This document shows positions 62,488-64,000 of a stretch of 64,000 nt of DNA, piece by piece. The notes below the pieces were generated by a model. It was not told the origin of the DNA and ran no database searches. It saw only the letters and a program-made list of their open reading frames with translations. The stretch lies in assembly GCF_008271365.1 (NCBI RefSeq), contig NZ_CP043430.1:186001-250000 (forward strand). Direction: 5' to 3'. A program made the position numbers and the translations under genes. Position 1 is the stretch's first letter. Each line of letters begins with the position of its first letter. Origin of the DNA: Microbacterium sp. 1S1 (GTDB taxonomy: Bacteria; Actinomycetota; Actinomycetes; Actinomycetales; Microbacteriaceae).

Positions 62488-62914
62488 ATGCCGCCCCTCG
62501 CCCCCGTCCCGACGCCACGAGCGCGCGCCGAGCGGATCCTGCGGAGCCGGATCATGATCGCCGTCGGCCTCGCACTGCTCCTCGTGGTCGGCGCCTGGTC
62601 GGGGTCACACGGTTCGGCGGATGCGCATGCGGCCCCGTGCCTCGCTTCCGGCGTCTCGCAGCCCGCCGACGCCGCGGCTGCCGCGGGGCCCGTCGGCGAG
62701 ACCGCTGCGGCGGAGCTGGCCGCCGACACCGCGGGATGCGTCATGGCGGCCCTCTGCTGCGTCGCCCTCGTCCTCCTCTTCCGGCAGCTGCGCACCCGGA
62801 GCGGTTTCCGTCTTCGCGGCCTCCGCCCCCCGGGCGATCGCCCCCGTCCGCGCCGGCCCCCGCCCGTTCCTTCCCGCGGTGTCGCTCATCCGTCTCTCGA
62901 TCTCCCGCACCTGA
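62488..62914 (+). pseudogene. DUF6153-like small membrane protein gene with apparent frameshift
   Basis: The gene reads well in one frame from ATG 62488 through a membrane helix (RIMIAVGLALLLVVGAWSG), a Cys/His region and a second helix (CVMAALCCVALVLLF). After about 62770-62806 the coding signal moves to the +1 frame, which continues VFAASAPRAIAPVRAGPR and PFLPAVSLIRLSISRT to a stop at 62914. In the last 36 codons only three end in T in the shifted frame against about a third in the original. The ending looks like DUF6153 proteins. It may be a sequencing error, a real mutation or programmed frameshifting. A TAGACT box lies nine bases before the start. Confidence 0.6.
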
Positions 62915-62976
62915 TCCGACGCCGGCCCCGGCCGCTTCCGCGGCACCCCCGTCGTATCCCCGTGTTTGGAGACCCC

Positions 62977-63630
62977 ATGAAGACCCCCGTCAAAGCGACC
63001 CTCATCGCCCTCGCCGTCGCCGTCGTGCTGATCGTCGTCGGCATCGTCTACGCCCTCAGCCAGCAACCCGCGCAGCCCGACCCCGAAGCCGGTGAGAAGC
63101 TCCCCACGGCCCGCACCGACTCGCATGTCCTCGACGAGGGTGGCCCCGACGCCGTCACCGTCGTCGAGTTCCTCGACTTCGAGTGCGAGGCCTGCGGCGC
63201 GTTCTACCCGATCGTGGAGGAGCTGCGCGCGACCTACGAGGGCGACATCCGCTACGTCACCCGGTACTTCCCGCTTCCGGGTCACGTGAACTCGACGCAG
63301 GCTGCCCTGGCCGCCGAAGCCGCCGCGCAGCAGGGCCGCTACGAGGACATGTTCCACCGCCTGTTCGAGACGCAGTCGCAGTGGGGCGAGCAGTCCGCCG
63401 AGACGCCCGAAGTGTTCCGCGCGTTCGCGGACGAACTCGGCCTGGACATGGCCGCGTACGATGCCGCCGTCGCGGATCCGGCGACCCTCGCCCGTGTGCA
63501 ACAGGACAAGCGCGACGGGGAGCGGCTGGGCGTGAGCAGCACCCCGACGTTCTTCGTCGACGGCGAGAAGGTCGAGCTGGTCGAGTGGAACGATCTGGAA
63601 GAGGCGATCGCGGAGGCCGTCGCCCGGTGA
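62977..63630 (+). CDS. Membrane-anchored DsbA-family thiol oxidoreductase
   Basis: A 217-residue protein with one N-terminal membrane helix (about residues 7-25) and an extracytoplasmic DsbA domain. The active site is CEAC (DFECEACGAFYP), and the cis-proline loop is VSSTPTFFVDGEKVEL. The ATG at 62977 has GGAG five bases upstream. A much longer open frame from 62488 exists, but its middle part lacks coding signal, so it is treated as two genes. It is the second DsbA-like protein in the window, with a different active-site dipeptide from the CPVC protein at 23832. Confidence 0.9.
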   Translation: MKTPVKATLIALAVAVVLIVVGIVYALSQQPAQPDPEAGEKLPTARTDSHVLDEGGPDAVTVVEFLDFECEACGAFYPIVEELRATYEGDIRYVTRYFPLPGHVNSTQAALAAEAAAQQGRYEDMFHRLFETQSQWGEQSAETPEVFRAFADELGLDMAAYDAAVADPATLARVQQDKRDGERLGVSSTPTFFVDGEKVELVEWNDLEEAIAEAVAR

Positions 63631-63637
63631 CCACACC

Positions 63638-63665
63638 GGTGGGGTCGCTCCGCAGCGGCCCCACC
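63638..63665 (+). terminator. Terminator of the second dsbA-like gene
   Basis: Twelve-base arms (63638-63649 and 63654-63665) with one wobble pair and a CCGC loop, eight bases after the stop and immediately before the next promoter. Confidence 0.8.
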
Positions 63666-63667
63666 TC

Positions 63668-63673
63668 TACGCT
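63668..63673 (+). promoter_or_regulatory. Minus-10 box TACGCT of a leaderless promoter
   Basis: TACGCT, six bases, then the ATG of the gene running off the window. Confidence 0.6.
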
Positions 63674-63679
63674 GAGCGC

Positions 63680-64000
63680 ATGACCACGGAGCGCCCCTCG
63701 CCGACCCGCCTGGTGCTCGCGGCGCTCCGCACCACACCGGCCACCCTCACGCTGATCGGGACGATCCTCGTGGTCGGCATCGTCGGTCAGGGCCTCTGGC
63801 GCCCGTTCGAGGACTCGGCCCTCTTCCCGGCCGTCGCCTACGGTCTGCCCAATCTCGCGGAGGGGCGGTGGTGGACGCCCGTCACGGGCACCTTCTTCGT
63901 CAACGAGCCATGGGTGTACCTCTTCACCATCGCCGGGTTCTGGGGCATGGGCTTCCTGGAGCACCGCCGCGGGACCCGTGTCGCGATCGCCTACTTCACG
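63680..64000 (+). CDS. N-terminal part of a rhomboid-type membrane protein
   Basis: Open to the window end; 107 residues are seen. After a short cytoplasmic start (MTTERPSPTRLVLAALRTTP) come a membrane helix (TLIGTILVVGIVGQGLW), the segment VAYGLPNLAEGRWWTPVTG and a second helix (WVYLFTIAGFWGMGFLEHRR). The GRWWTPVTGTFF and EHRRGTR pattern is typical of rhomboid-like folds, as in the N-terminal part of actinobacterial MprF/DUF2156-like proteins. Whether a protease or an MprF-like protein follows cannot be seen. Confidence 0.6.
   Translation, partial: MTTERPSPTRLVLAALRTTPATLTLIGTILVVGIVGQGLWRPFEDSALFPAVAYGLPNLAEGRWWTPVTGTFFVNEPWVYLFTIAGFWGMGFLEHRRGTRVAIAYFT

Noticed and set aside
62488..63630. 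A single 380-residue fusion of a small membrane protein with DsbA
   Set aside because: Third-position base bias shows the first gene ending in another frame at 62914, and a ribosome site precedes ATG 62977.

Overview
The window is a high-GC actinobacterial chromosome segment, most likely from Microbacterium or a close relative in Microbacteriaceae. This is inferred from codon usage, the gene content, the menaquinone genes and the S10/spc arrangement; no rRNA or tRNA gene is present to confirm it. No insertion sequence, prophage, integrase, CRISPR array or replication origin was seen. From about 1.1 to 50.4 kb nearly every gene is on the minus strand.

Region 1 (1-20.4 kb) is accessory metabolism. 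It holds the 3' end of a PLP aminotransferase and a VOC protein. An operon for four-carbon sugar acids follows (DUF1537 kinase, beta-hydroxyacid dehydrogenase, GntP permease), with an FCD-GntR regulator and a long palindromic operator. Next come murB with two hot-dog dehydratases, a glycerate kinase, and an SLC13-type permease co-transcribed with a two-component system and a small exported acidic protein. A complete frl-type Amadori-product operon (deglycase, binding protein, two permeases, kinase, GntR/UTRA regulator) and a TauE-type permease close the region.

Region 2 (20.5-42.9 kb) is the ribosomal super-cluster, read right to left. The str genes (rpsL, rpsG, fusA, tuf) lead into a small Rv0909-like protein and a long non-coding stretch. 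The S10 and spc operons follow, without rpsN. Then come secY-adk-map-dsbA and the alpha operon (infA, rpmJ, rpsM, rpsK, rpoA, rplQ). Promoters, terminators and a short dispersed repeat sit in the gaps.

Region 3 (42.9-50.8 kb) has small membrane proteins, a PadR/HAAS pair and a malE-malF-malG-like ABC transporter with LacI-type operators. Neither ABC operon in the window carries its ATPase, so a shared MsiK/MsmX-type ATPase elsewhere is expected. Region 4 (50.8-64 kb) has a YajQ protein, a GntR regulator, a hydrolase, a lipoprotein, a ferredoxin reductase, menaquinone genes (polyprenyl synthase, menG, menF, menD), PPK2, a second DsbA-like protein behind a frameshifted small gene, and the start of a rhomboid-type membrane protein.

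The most striking regularity is promoter architecture. At 13 genes a TANNNT box lies exactly six bases before an ATG or GTG start, which predicts leaderless mRNAs and fixes several start codons. A likely response-regulator-controlled variant carries three direct repeats with an 11-base period.
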